Below, piece after piece: positions 8,766 through 16,834 of a stretch of 64,000 nt of DNA. Location: the NCBI GenBank assembly GCA_963835495.1, contig CAWIFQ010000005.1, forward strand, positions 1,612,001 through 1,676,000, in the 5' to 3' direction. The notes beneath the pieces were generated by a model, which made no database searches, was not told the origin of the DNA, and worked only from the letters and a program-made list of their open reading frames with translations. The position numbers and the translations under genes are program-made. The stretch is from Acaudatibacter sp963835495. GTDB lineage: Bacteria > Pseudomonadota > Alphaproteobacteria > Caulobacterales > Caulobacteraceae. The stretch's first letter is position 1; each line of letters starts with the position of its first letter.

Positions 8766-10857
8766 TCCCGCGACCGACCTCGACGCCGGCGCCCTGCGAC
8801 GGGTCCGGCTCGCGGGGCTCGTGGCGGCGCTGGCGGCCGTGGCGCTGGTCCTGCTGGCCGGCGGCCGCCTGAGCCGGCCGCTGTTCGACCTGTTCCAGAT
8901 CGTCTCGCCGACGGCCGACGCTTCCCGGCAGGTGCACGTCGTGGTGATCGACGCCGACAGCCTGCGCTCGGTCGGCGGCTGGCCCTGGAGCCGGTTCTAC
9001 CTCGCGCACCTGGTGGAGGAGATCTCCCGGCGCGGCGCGGCGGCGATCGGGCTCGATCTGCTGATGCCGGAGCCGGACCGGCTGGACCCGCCACGGTTCG
9101 CCGATCTCTACGGGGAGCTCTCGCCGTCGGCCGCCGCCGAGGTGCGCGCGCTGCCGTCGATGGACGCCATCTTCGCCCGGGTCATCGGCCGCAGTCCGGT
9201 GGTGCTGGCCCGCGCCGGCGCGCAGGCGCACTCGTTCGACGCCGTCGACCAGTCTCCCGCGCCGCTGCCGCCGGAAGCGCAGTTCTCCGGGCCGCTGCCG
9301 CCCGGCGTCAGGTCGTTTCCGCGCGCCGTCGCCAACCTGCCGCTGCTGGACGGCGCCGCGCTCGGCCACGGCCTGGTCAACGGCGACCCGGACGATGACG
9401 GCCTGGTGCGGCGCGTGCCGCTGGTCGCCAGCGTCGCGGGTGCGCCGACGCCCGGGTTCGCCGCCGAGCTGGTCCGTGTCGCCAAGGGCGTCGACCGGAT
9501 CGATCTGACGACAGTCGACGGCGGTCTGACGTCGGTCCAGATCGGCGATCGGAAGATGCCGGCGTCGGCCGACGGGCAGTTCGCCTTGCGCTTCGGCGAC
9601 TGGCGCAAGACCCAGACCACGTCGGCGGCGGATCTGTTCCGCAAGGGCCTGCCGGACAACCTGTTCAAAGGCCAGATCGTGCTGGTCGGACTCACCAGCG
9701 CCGGCTCGTCGGACGTGGTGCACACGCCGCGCGGCGGCGAGACCTACGGCGTGTTCGTGCAGGCGCAGGCCGTCGACGACATCCTGCGCGGCGCCGGCTT
9801 GCGCCGGCCGCCCGAAGCGGCGTGGGCGGAATGGGGCCTGGGCCTGCTGCTCGCGCTGGCCGCCGGGGCGGCGGTGACCCGGTTGCCGGTCGGCGCCCTG
9901 GCCGCGGCTGGGCTCGGCGTGATCGCCGCGGCGCTGGGCGCGAGCTGGTACGGCTTCCAGTCCGGCCTGCTGCTCGACCCGTTGCCGGTCCTGACGCCGG
10001 CCGCCGCGGTCACCGCGGCGACGGTGGCGGCTCTGTTCGTGGAAGGCCGCGCGCTGCAGGCCCGGCTGCGGACCGCCCTCGAGAGCGAGCGGCTGAACGC
10101 CGCGCGCACCGCCGGCGAACTCGCCGCCGCCGCGGAGATCCAGTCCGGCATGCTGCTGCCGAGGAGCGAACTCGCGCGCCTGGCGGCGGGGGTCGACATC
10201 GACGCCGTCCTTCAACCGGCCCGCAATGTCGGCGGCGATCTCTACGACGCCTTCATGCTGGATGAGGCGCGGCTCTGCTTCCTGGTCGGCGACGTGACCG
10301 GCAAGGGCGTGCCCGCCGCCCTGTTCATGGCGCTCGCCAAGTCGCTCGCCCACAGCCTGCTGATGCGCGCCGATCACGACCTGGCCGCCGCCGTGGCGCG
10401 GATCAACGCGGAGCTGTCGCAGGACAACCGGCAGGACATGGCGCTCACCCTGCTGGTCGGCGTGCTCCGTCCGGCCGACGGCCACGTCGACCTTGTCTGC
10501 GCCGGCCACGAGAACCCGCTGGTCGCGCGCGCCGACGGCCAGGTGCGCGAGCTGCAGCTGCTGGGGGGGCCGCCGCTCTGCGTGGATCCAAGCTTCCCGT
10601 ACCCGGTCGAGAGCCTCCAGCTGCTGCGCGGCGAGACCCTGCTCGCCTTCAGCGACGGCCTGACCGAGGCGCAGGCGCCGGACGGCCAGCTGTGGCCCCG
10701 GCCGGACCTGCTGGCCGCCGTGGGCCGGGCCGCGGCCGCCCCGACCGCCGCGGCCATGGTGGACGAGGTCGCCGCCGCGGTGCGATCGTTCGAGGCCGGC
10801 GCCGAGGCCAGCGACGACCTCACCATCCTCGCCGTCCGGCTCGCTGGCGGCGCCTAG
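8740..10857 (+). CDS. CHASE2-sensor PP2C (SpoIIE-type) phosphatase
   Basis: A 705-residue membrane phosphatase. Domains in order are a first membrane helix at about 24-42 (AGLVAALAAVALVLLAGG), an extracytoplasmic CHASE2 sensor at about 60-355 (with VVVIDADSLRSVGGWPWSR and KGQIVLVGLTSAGSSDVV), two to three helices at about 360-430, a short coiled linker (ESERLNAARTAGELAAAAEI) and a SpoIIE-type PP2C domain at about 470-700. Metal-binding elements are NVGGDLYDAF, LVGDVTGKGVPAALFMA, AFSDGLTEAQ and EASDDLTILAVR. It starts inside the end of the metallo-hydrolase gene. Expected role: dephosphorylate the STAS protein encoded two genes upstream in response to a periplasmic signal. Confidence 0.92.
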   Translation: MTDSRSRSSPATDLDAGALRRVRLAGLVAALAAVALVLLAGGRLSRPLFDLFQIVSPTADASRQVHVVVIDADSLRSVGGWPWSRFYLAHLVEEISRRGAAAIGLDLLMPEPDRLDPPRFADLYGELSPSAAAEVRALPSMDAIFARVIGRSPVVLARAGAQAHSFDAVDQSPAPLPPEAQFSGPLPPGVRSFPRAVANLPLLDGAALGHGLVNGDPDDDGLVRRVPLVASVAGAPTPGFAAELVRVAKGVDRIDLTTVDGGLTSVQIGDRKMPASADGQFALRFGDWRKTQTTSAADLFRKGLPDNLFKGQIVLVGLTSAGSSDVVHTPRGGETYGVFVQAQAVDDILRGAGLRRPPEAAWAEWGLGLLLALAAGAAVTRLPVGALAAAGLGVIAAALGASWYGFQSGLLLDPLPVLTPAAAVTAATVAALFVEGRALQARLRTALESERLNAARTAGELAAAAEIQSGMLLPRSELARLAAGVDIDAVLQPARNVGGDLYDAFMLDEARLCFLVGDVTGKGVPAALFMALAKSLAHSLLMRADHDLAAAVARINAELSQDNRQDMALTLLVGVLRPADGHVDLVCAGHENPLVARADGQVRELQLLGGPPLCVDPSFPYPVESLQLLRGETLLAFSDGLTEAQAPDGQLWPRPDLLAAVGRAAAAPTAAAMVDEVAAAVRSFEAGAEASDDLTILAVRLAGGA

Positions 10858-10888
10858 AACCGGTTGAGATCGTTTGGAATCCGAAAAT

Positions 10889-10992
10889 CACGTCATTGCC
10901 GGCCGGAGCGCGAAGCGCGGAGTGTCGGCAACCCATGAACACCGTCGGTCGTCGCGTTCATGGATGGCCGAGACAAGCTCGGCCATGACGTG
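10889..10992. repeat. Intergenic palindromic repeat (MAxLVxAIH type)
   Basis: The element is bounded by cacgtcat and its inverted copy atgacgtg. Read on the minus strand it gives the peptide MAELVSAIHERDD, a form of the 'MAGLVPAIH' repeat widespread in alphaproteobacterial intergenic regions. It lies between the convergent phosphatase and OmpA genes. No protein function is implied. Confidence 0.65.
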
Positions 10993-11024
10993 GAGGGGGT
11001 TGGTCCAGCTGGCGTCAGCCTGCG

Positions 11025-11597
11025 CTAGCGGATAATCACCTCGGCCCGGCGGTTGGCCGGTTCGCTCACGCCGGGGCCGGTCGGCACGCGCAGGTCCCGC
11101 TGGCCGCGCCCGGTCACGCGGGCGTTGCCCACCGGCAGCCCGTCCTGGACCAGCGCCGCGCGGACCTCGGTGGCGCGGGCGAGCGACAGCTTGTCGTTGC
11201 TGGCCGGATCGCCCGTTGTGTCGGTGTAGCCGGTGATCTGGACGTCCGAGGTCGATGTCACGATCGCGCGCAGCTGATCCAGGGTGGCCTGCGACTGCGG
11301 TGCGAGCTGCGTAGTCCCCTCGACGAAATAGAGCGTGAACACCTGCGGCGGCGGCGGCATCGCCGAGAGCAGCGCGTCGAAGTTGGCTCGCAGCGGGTGC
11401 GGCCGCACCGCGTCGCCGCGCAGTCTGGCTTCGGTCTGGCCCTGGGTCAGCTGTCCGCGCTCGGCGCCGGTCGCGGGATCGATCACCGCCACGGCGCCCG
11501 CGGACCCGCCGGGGGTCTCGGCGTCCAGCAGCGCCACCCGCGTCGTCGCGCAGCCGGCCAGCATCGCGCAGAACGCCAGGATCGCCAGGCGCCTCAC
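11025..11597 (-). CDS. OmpA-family lipoprotein
   Basis: A 190-residue protein with a lipobox (FCAMLAGC, Cys at about 16) and a C-terminal OmpA/MotB peptidoglycan-binding domain at about 85-188. Domain features are the strand VFTLYFVEGTTQLAP, ITGYTDTTGDPASNDKLSLARA and the C-terminal TGRGQRDLRVPTGPGVSEPANRRAEVII. It should be a lipid-anchored cell-wall contact protein. Its start overlaps the end of the FecR gene by four bases (ATGA), so both are co-translated. The pair sits between the PP2C phosphatase and the RsbW-like gene, which suggests an envelope-sensing role in the same system. Confidence 0.88.
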   Translation of the reverse strand: MRRLAILAFCAMLAGCATTRVALLDAETPGGSAGAVAVIDPATGAERGQLTQGQTEARLRGDAVRPHPLRANFDALLSAMPPPPQVFTLYFVEGTTQLAPQSQATLDQLRAIVTSTSDVQITGYTDTTGDPASNDKLSLARATEVRAALVQDGLPVGNARVTGRGQRDLRVPTGPGVSEPANRRAEVIIR

Positions 11598-12037
11598 GGA
11601 CCCACGCGCACCACGAAGCGGGTGCCGCGCGCCGCCAGCACGGTCGTGGGCGTTCGCACCCGCATGGCGTCCTTGTTCTCATGGGCGATCTGGCCGGAGA
11701 CGACCGCGAGCGATCCGCGGCTGATGGTGGTCAGCGACGCGCCGGCATGGGTCGTGTCGTCGAATTCGAACTTGCTCAGCGCGATGGCGCTGTTCGGGCC
11801 GATGGCGAAACGGCTGTTGTCGATGAAGGTGATCCCGACCCGACCGTCGGCCCCGGTCTTCAGCGAGTCGCCGGTCTGCAGCAGCAGGCCCGGCGCGGCG
11901 CGCATCACGGACTTGCCGCGGACCACCGAGGCGGCGCCGACGACCGACTTGATGCGGCCGATCTCGGCGGCCGTCGCCGCGGCGGCCATCGACAGGCAGG
12001 CCGCCATCAGCAATCCTGCAACGATAGCCCTGTGCAA
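11594..12037 (-). CDS. FecR-domain periplasmic protein
   Basis: A secreted protein of about 147 residues made of a signal peptide (AIVAGLLMAACLSMAAA) and one FecR domain. The domain shows the pattern IGRIKSVVGAASVVRG, LLLQTGDSLKTGADGRVGI, FIDNSRFAIGPNSAIAL and VRTPTTVLAARGTRFVV. There is no membrane anchor or anti-sigma helix, so it is not a FecI/FecR anti-sigma factor but the stand-alone type often found near CHASE2 proteins. A TTG at 12037 is preferred because AAGGAG lies 8 bases before it; the other in-frame TTG at 12055 has no clear ribosome binding site. It overlaps the OmpA gene downstream. Confidence 0.82.
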   Translation of the reverse strand: MHRAIVAGLLMAACLSMAAAATAAEIGRIKSVVGAASVVRGKSVMRAAPGLLLQTGDSLKTGADGRVGITFIDNSRFAIGPNSAIALSKFEFDDTTHAGASLTTISRGSLAVVSGQIAHENKDAMRVRTPTTVLAARGTRFVVRVGP

Positions 12038-12488
12038 CCCAGTCTCCTTCGACAAGGGTCAAGACATAGCTCAGTTCCGCCCCGAACCGGAAGCCGAGGC
12101 TGTCGCGCGGTTGCTGGCCGATGCGGCGGCCGTCTCGTACGCGCTGCGCCTGACCCATGGTTTCGCCGCACGAACGGGCCTCGAACCCGCCGCGGCCGGC
12201 CGCCTGGCGCTGGTGGTTGAGGAGTGGGTCGCCAACGTGGTGGAGCACGGCGGTCCGCATGACGGCGCCCGCATCGCGCTTCGCCTGCGCCTGAGCGAGG
12301 GGGTCGTGCGCGTCTCGGTCAGCGACGCGGGCCGGCCGTTCGACCCCCGCACCGTCGCGTTCGACGGGCCGAACCCCGAGCGCGGCGGCGGCGCGGGCCT
12401 GGCGCTGATCGCCAGCCTGTGCCGCATCGCCGGCTACACCCGGCGGGCCGGCCGCAACCGGCTGGTGCTGGAGCTGCCGCTCGCGTGA
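12030..12488 (+). CDS. RsbW-like HATPase anti-sigma/kinase domain protein
   Basis: A single GHKL ATPase domain of up to about 150 residues. Markers are the N-box LALVVEEWVANVVEHGG, the G1-type VSVSDAGRPFDPR and the G2-type GGGAGLALIASLC. This is the partner-switching kinase or anti-sigma fold (SpoIIAB/RsbW). The start is unresolved between 12030 and a TTG at 12111: no ATG or GTG is in frame, and the first bases overlap the 5' end of the divergent FecR gene, so a small sequence error is possible. It is the natural kinase partner of the STAS protein at 7458-7790. No sigma factor follows it. Confidence 0.8.
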   Translation: MCNPVSFDKGQDIAQFRPEPEAEAVARLLADAAAVSYALRLTHGFAARTGLEPAAAGRLALVVEEWVANVVEHGGPHDGARIALRLRLSEGVVRVSVSDAGRPFDPRTVAFDGPNPERGGGAGLALIASLCRIAGYTRRAGRNRLVLELPLA

Positions 12489-12606
12489 CCACTTGGCGGC
12501 GGTCCGGGGTTTGCCGATTGCGCGGCGCCTTTCTCATGCCTTAGGGTCGGGGCTGACTGAACGGCGATAAGAAACCGACAGCGAGAGACGCAGCGGAGGA
12601 CGCGCG

Positions 12607-13890
12607 ATGAAGTTCACCTGGTTCAACCTGATGCCGTGGCCCTACCTGCCGGACGACTTCCGGGAGAAGCACCATTCGGTGTGGGTCGACATCGACCAGA
12701 AGCTGTTCGACCCGGTGAAGAGCCACGAGGTCTACAACACCTACATGGACCTGCTCGAATACGCCGGCACGCTCGGCTTCGACGGCATCGGCGTCAACGA
12801 GCACCACCAGAACGGCTACGGCATCATGCCCAGCCCCAACATCATCGCCGCCGGCCTGGCGCGGCGCACCAAGGACGCGGCCATCGTGGTGCTGGGCAAC
12901 TCGATCGCGCTCTACAACCCGCCGATCCGGGTGGCCGAAGAGTTCGCCATGCTCGACTGCATTTCCGGCGGCCGCCTGGTGGCCGGCTTCCCGGTCGGCA
13001 CCTCGATGGACACCAACTACTGCTACGGCCAGATCCCGGCGCTGACACGCGAGAAGTACGCCGAAGCGCACGAGATGATCATCAAGGCCTGGACGACGCG
13101 CGAGCCGTTCGCGTTCAACGGCCGCTACAACAAGCTGCGCCACGTCAACATCTGGCCGCGGCCGATCCAGCAGCCGCATCCGCCGATCCACATTCCCGGC
13201 GGCGGCTCGGTCGAGACCTACGACTTCTGCATCGACAACACCTACTCGTACTCCTACCTCAGCTTCACCGGCTACATCCGCGCCCAGGCGCTGATGAACG
13301 GCTACTGGGACCGGGTCGAGGAGCGCGGCGCGCCCGACAAGAGCCCCTACCGGGCCGGCTTCGCCCAGACCATCTGCGTCGCGGAGACCGACGAGGAGGC
13401 CGAGCGCCTCTACTGGCCGCACCTGAACTACTTCTACAATCGCTGCCTGCACGTCTATCCGGGCTTCGCCGACGCCCCGGGCTACCGCACCATCAAGACC
13501 ATCCAGACCGGGGCGCTGTCGCAATACGCCCCGCCGCGCGGCGGCTTCGCCGAGCTGACCTGGAAGGACCTGATCGAAGGCGGCCACGTCATCGCCGGCA
13601 GCCCGGAGACGGTGCGCCAGCGCATGGAGGACCTGATCAAGGGCCTGCACGTCGGCAACATCTTCTGCCTCATGCACGTCGGCAACATGCCGACCGACAA
13701 GTGCATGTATTCGACCAAGCTTTTCGCCGACAAGGTGATGCCGAAGCTGCGGGACATGTTCCCCGAATGGGCCGACGACAGCCGCTTCTGGTGCCATCCG
13801 ATCGAGAACCGCGTCACCGCGGGCTCGCTGGGGCCGGCCGTGACCACGGCGCCCGGCGCGGCCCCGCGTCAGCCTGTTCCGGCCGAGTAG
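12607..13890 (+). CDS. LLM-class flavin-dependent oxidoreductase
   Basis: An intact 427-residue bacterial-luciferase-like TIM barrel. Landmarks are MKFTWFNLMPWPYLP at the N-terminus, GFDGIGVNEHHQNGYGIMP at about 58-76, VVLGNSIALYNPPIRVAEE near 95-115, SGGRLVAGFPVGT and the C-terminal HVIAGSPETVRQRMEDL. The family uses reduced FMN and oxygen to hydroxylate or perform Baeyer-Villiger-type insertion. A ribosome binding site GGAGGA sits 5 bases before the ATG. An alpha/beta hydrolase gene begins 11 bases after its stop, an arrangement that would suit oxidation of a ketone followed by ester cleavage. The substrate is unknown. Confidence 0.9.
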   Translation: MKFTWFNLMPWPYLPDDFREKHHSVWVDIDQKLFDPVKSHEVYNTYMDLLEYAGTLGFDGIGVNEHHQNGYGIMPSPNIIAAGLARRTKDAAIVVLGNSIALYNPPIRVAEEFAMLDCISGGRLVAGFPVGTSMDTNYCYGQIPALTREKYAEAHEMIIKAWTTREPFAFNGRYNKLRHVNIWPRPIQQPHPPIHIPGGGSVETYDFCIDNTYSYSYLSFTGYIRAQALMNGYWDRVEERGAPDKSPYRAGFAQTICVAETDEEAERLYWPHLNYFYNRCLHVYPGFADAPGYRTIKTIQTGALSQYAPPRGGFAELTWKDLIEGGHVIAGSPETVRQRMEDLIKGLHVGNIFCLMHVGNMPTDKCMYSTKLFADKVMPKLRDMFPEWADDSRFWCHPIENRVTAGSLGPAVTTAPGAAPRQPVPAE

Positions 13891-13901
13891 GGGCAAGCAT
13901 C

Positions 13902-14679
13902 ATGGAATCGAAAACCGTCCAGACCCGCCACGCGCCGATCCGCTATCTCGAGGGCGGATCGGGCGAGCCGCTGGTCTTCCTGCACGGCGCCGGCGGCATG
14001 ACGCCGGACGACCCGCTCCTGAACGAGCTGGCCTCGCGCTTCCACGTCTACGCCCCCTACATCCCGGGCTACGGCGAGACCGAGGAGTGCGGCACGCTGC
14101 GCGACATGCTCGACTTCGCCCTGCACGGCTGGGACGTGGTCGAGGCGCTGGGGCTGAAGAACCCGATCCTGGTCGGCCACTCGATGGGCGGCATGATCGC
14201 CGCGGAAATGGCGGCGCTGGCGCCCAACGACGTCTCGCGCCTGGCTTTGATCTGTCCGGCGGGGCTGTGGCTCGACGACCACCCGATCGTCGACATCTTC
14301 TCGCTGCTGCCGTTCGAGATGCCGGGCTACCTGTTCCACGACCCGGCGGCCGGCGCGGCGATGATGACCGCCGGCATGAACTTCGACGATCCCGAAGTTC
14401 CTGCAGGACTACCTGATCAGGAACGCCCGCCAGCTCGGCATGGCCGGCAAGCTGCTGTTCCCGATGCCCGAGCGGGGCCTGGCCGAGCGGCTCTACCGGG
14501 TGAAGGCCAAGACCGTGATCGTCTGGGGCGAGAGCGACAAGCTGATCCCGCCGATCTACGGCCCCGCCTTCCAGTCGGCCATCGCCGGCTCGAAGCTGGT
14601 CAACGTCCCGGAAGCCGGCCACATGGTCATCGCCGAGCAGCCGGCCGCGGTGCTGAAGGCCGTCGAAGCGGTCGCGTAG
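13902..14679 (+). CDS. Alpha/beta hydrolase, one frame break
   Basis: About 260 residues. The oxyanion motif LVFLHGAGGMTP is at about 21-32 and the nucleophile elbow LVGHSMGGMIAAEMA at about 90-104. The acid region IVWGESDKLIPP and the catalytic His in PEAGHMVIAEQP lie after a frame break near 14390; removing one C of the CCC at about 14393 restores DDPKFLQDYL. It shares an operon with the luciferase-like monooxygenase 11 bases upstream. Hydrolysis of an ester or lactone made by that enzyme is a reasonable inference. Confidence 0.85.
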
Positions 14680-14721
14680 TCAGGACTGCGGAGCCTCCCT
14701 TTTGGCGCCGGACAACCATAA

Positions 14722-14857
14722 ACCCCTCCCCCTTGCGGGGAGGGGGCAGGGGGTGGGGGTGCGGCCTCGGTTGCGCAGCTGAGGCTTCGGCGGACGAAGC
14801 GGCAGGCATTGCGCTGACACCCCAACCCCTGACCCCTTCCCGCAAGGGGAAGGGGAG
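14722..14857. repeat. GC-rich palindromic intergenic repeat, CCCTCCCC type
   Basis: The left arm (cccctcccccttgcgggg) and right arm (cccgcaaggggaagggga) are near-perfect inverted copies about 100 bases apart. Same class as 846-963 and 36857-36991. It separates two alpha/beta hydrolase genes that read in the same direction. Confidence 0.7.
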
Positions 14858-14953
14858 GTGCGCATCCGGCTAGGTATTTGGCCGGCCCCAAGATACTGCT
14901 TCGGTCTCCTTGCCCACGGAGTGAGGAGCAACGAACGCGGGAGGACACGCGCC

Positions 14954-15748
14954 ATGCCGATCGCCGAGGTCAACGGGCAGCGGATCTACTACGAGGACAC
15001 CGGCGGCGCCGGCCCGCCGGTGATCTTCTCGCATGGCCTGTTCATGGACCACGAGATGTTCGCGCCGCAGGTCGACGCGTTGAAGTCGAAATACCGCTGC
15101 ATCACCTGGGACGAGCGCGGCCATGCCGGCACCGCGTCGGATACGCTGGCGCCGTTCAGCTACTACGACTCCGCCGACGACCTGGCGGCGCTGCTGAAGC
15201 ACCTGGGCATCCAGCGCGCGGTGCTGGCGGGCATGAGCCAGGGCGGCTTCCTGTCGCTGCGCTGCGCCCTGACCCATCCCGAGATCGTCCGCGCGCTGAT
15301 CCTGATCGACACCCAGGCCGGGCAGGAGGACCCGACGGCGCTCGAAGGCCACATGCAGCTCGCCAACACCTGGGCCGAACAGGGACTCAGCGACCAGCTG
15401 GCCGGGATCATCGAGGGCATCATCCTCGGCGACGGCTGGGCCGGCGCGGGGGCCTGGAAGGCCAAGTGGAAGCGGATCAAGACGGTCAACATGCTGGGCT
15501 GCATGAATACGCTGGCCACGCGCGACGACGTCACCGGCAAGCTCGGCCAGATCAAGGTCCCGGCCCTCGTCGTGCACGGCGACAAGGACGCGGCGATCGA
15601 ACTCGCCCTCGCCGAGAAACTCGCCGCCGGCCTGCCGGATGCAAAGCTGGTCGTCGTCCCTGGCGGCGGCCACGCGGCCAACCTGACCCACCCCGCCGTG
15701 GTGAACCCGGCCATCGCCGCCTTCCTGGACGGCTTGCCGGCCGCTTAG
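14954..15748 (+). CDS. Alpha/beta hydrolase
   Basis: An intact 264-residue hydrolase of the 3-oxoadipate enol-lactonase / haloperoxidase-like group. It starts MPIAEVNGQRIYYEDTGG. The oxyanion strand is VIFSHGLFMDHEMF, the nucleophile elbow VLAGMSQGGFLSLR has Ser at about 97, the acid is likely in VVHGDKDAAIEL, and the catalytic His is in VPGGGHAANLTHP. The ATG at 14954 is preferred; an upstream extension to 14858 runs into the repeat. It converges on the 2-oxoglutarate oxygenase gene with a 4-base overlap. The substrate is not known; co-location suggests the same catabolic island as the monooxygenase. Confidence 0.87.
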   Translation: MPIAEVNGQRIYYEDTGGAGPPVIFSHGLFMDHEMFAPQVDALKSKYRCITWDERGHAGTASDTLAPFSYYDSADDLAALLKHLGIQRAVLAGMSQGGFLSLRCALTHPEIVRALILIDTQAGQEDPTALEGHMQLANTWAEQGLSDQLAGIIEGIILGDGWAGAGAWKAKWKRIKTVNMLGCMNTLATRDDVTGKLGQIKVPALVVHGDKDAAIELALAEKLAAGLPDAKLVVVPGGGHAANLTHPAVVNPAIAAFLDGLPAA

Positions 15749-16584
15749 ATCGCCCGCCGGCGCCTGAGCGCCTTCAGGCCCTGCAGCACGATGGGCGGCA
15801 GGATCTGCTGCGCCATCAGCTCGAGCCGCTGGGAGACCGATCGGCCAGGGCGCCTGGCGTAGGTGGTGTTGAGCCCCGGCGCCTCCGCGCCGTCCTCGCG
15901 CCCGTTGGTGTAGAAATAGGCGGCGACGGAGCGGCGCGGACGCCCGTCCGGCGCATTGACCGGTTGCGGATGCCCGTGCGCGGCCTGGCTCGAGTGCCCC
16001 ATGATGATGGTGCGGCCGAACTCGGGCACGACGACTTCCGCGCACGCCGGCGGATGCTGACGCCACAGCTCGAGCGCGCCGCCAAACTCGGCGCGCCAAT
16101 CGCGGTTGAGATAGGTCATCACCACCAGGCGGTTGTCGAACCCCAGCACCGGATGCTTCTGGAAATCGACGTGGACGTCGAAGCGCCCGCCGGTCGGGAC
16201 CTGATGCATGCCGCCGTTGGTGAGGCTGGGGTCCGGCAGCAGGTTGGCGATGCCGGTCACCTGCGAGAGGAACCGCAGGAAGTCGCCGGAATAGATGCGG
16301 TCGAAGTAGGCCTGGGTCGCCTGCGGCAGCAGGGTGTTCGGGCGGCTCGCCTGCTTGGTCTGCAGGGCGTGGCTGTAGGTCTGCCAATCCCCGTCGCCCA
16401 TGGTGTCGAACTCCGCCTCGATCTCGGTCAACTGGTCGAGCGGGAACAGGTCGTCGATCACCAGGTGAGGAAACGGGGCCGCTGTCAGATAACGGCGCCG
16501 ATACTCGGCGATAATGTCTTCGGGCAGCGCATCGAAGCCGAGCCTGCCCGCCGTCAGCCACACGGCTAAAGGATTCGACTCCAT
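15745..16584 (-). CDS. 2-oxoglutarate/Fe(II) oxygenase (prolyl hydroxylase-like)
   Basis: A 279-residue protein. The Fe(II) facial triad can be placed: HxD in GGRFDVHVDFQKHP and the distal His in the HSSQAAHGHPQPV region, followed by the 2-oxoglutarate-binding Arg of RRSVAAYFYT. The N-terminus contains PFPHLVIDDLFPLDQL, typical of prolyl-4-hydroxylase-like (Ofd1/Tpa1-type) dioxygenases. The ATG at 16584 gives MESNPLAVWL. It reads against the alpha/beta hydrolase. The hydroxylated target, whether protein or small molecule, cannot be inferred. Confidence 0.85.
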   Translation of the reverse strand: MESNPLAVWLTAGRLGFDALPEDIIAEYRRRYLTAAPFPHLVIDDLFPLDQLTEIEAEFDTMGDGDWQTYSHALQTKQASRPNTLLPQATQAYFDRIYSGDFLRFLSQVTGIANLLPDPSLTNGGMHQVPTGGRFDVHVDFQKHPVLGFDNRLVVMTYLNRDWRAEFGGALELWRQHPPACAEVVVPEFGRTIIMGHSSQAAHGHPQPVNAPDGRPRRSVAAYFYTNGREDGAEAPGLNTTYARRPGRSVSQRLELMAQQILPPIVLQGLKALRRRRAI

Positions 16585-16834
16585 GGCCACGCCCTTCACT
16601 GCGAACGGACGCATCTTGATCGACCAGCCCCTAACCCGGACGCAGCCGAACGACGCCACGGCTACGCCGCCTAGGATTGCGCCAGGTCCGGCCCGGTCAA
16701 GAACGCGATTTGACGGTGGCGATGAAATGCGACCGTGCGCCCCGAAATGAGACAGACCGGCCGACGCGCGATCAAAGCCTGGGCGCATCGGCATTCGCCA
16801 GGCCTTGGCGCCGTGAAAGGCGCAGCCCGCGGCT
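16585..16834. other. Intergenic region, no feature recognised
   Basis: These 250 bases lie between the oxygenase start and the end of the acyl-CoA synthetase, both on the minus strand. No conserved ORF, hairpin or repeat was identified; the oxygenase promoter is probably here. Confidence 0.4.

Noticed and set aside
8545..10509. A long open frame of 654 codons on the minus strand under the CHASE2-PP2C gene
   Set aside because: Its sequence is Arg/Gly/His/Gln-rich with no domain, and it lies antisense to a well-supported gene; open antisense frames are common at this GC content.
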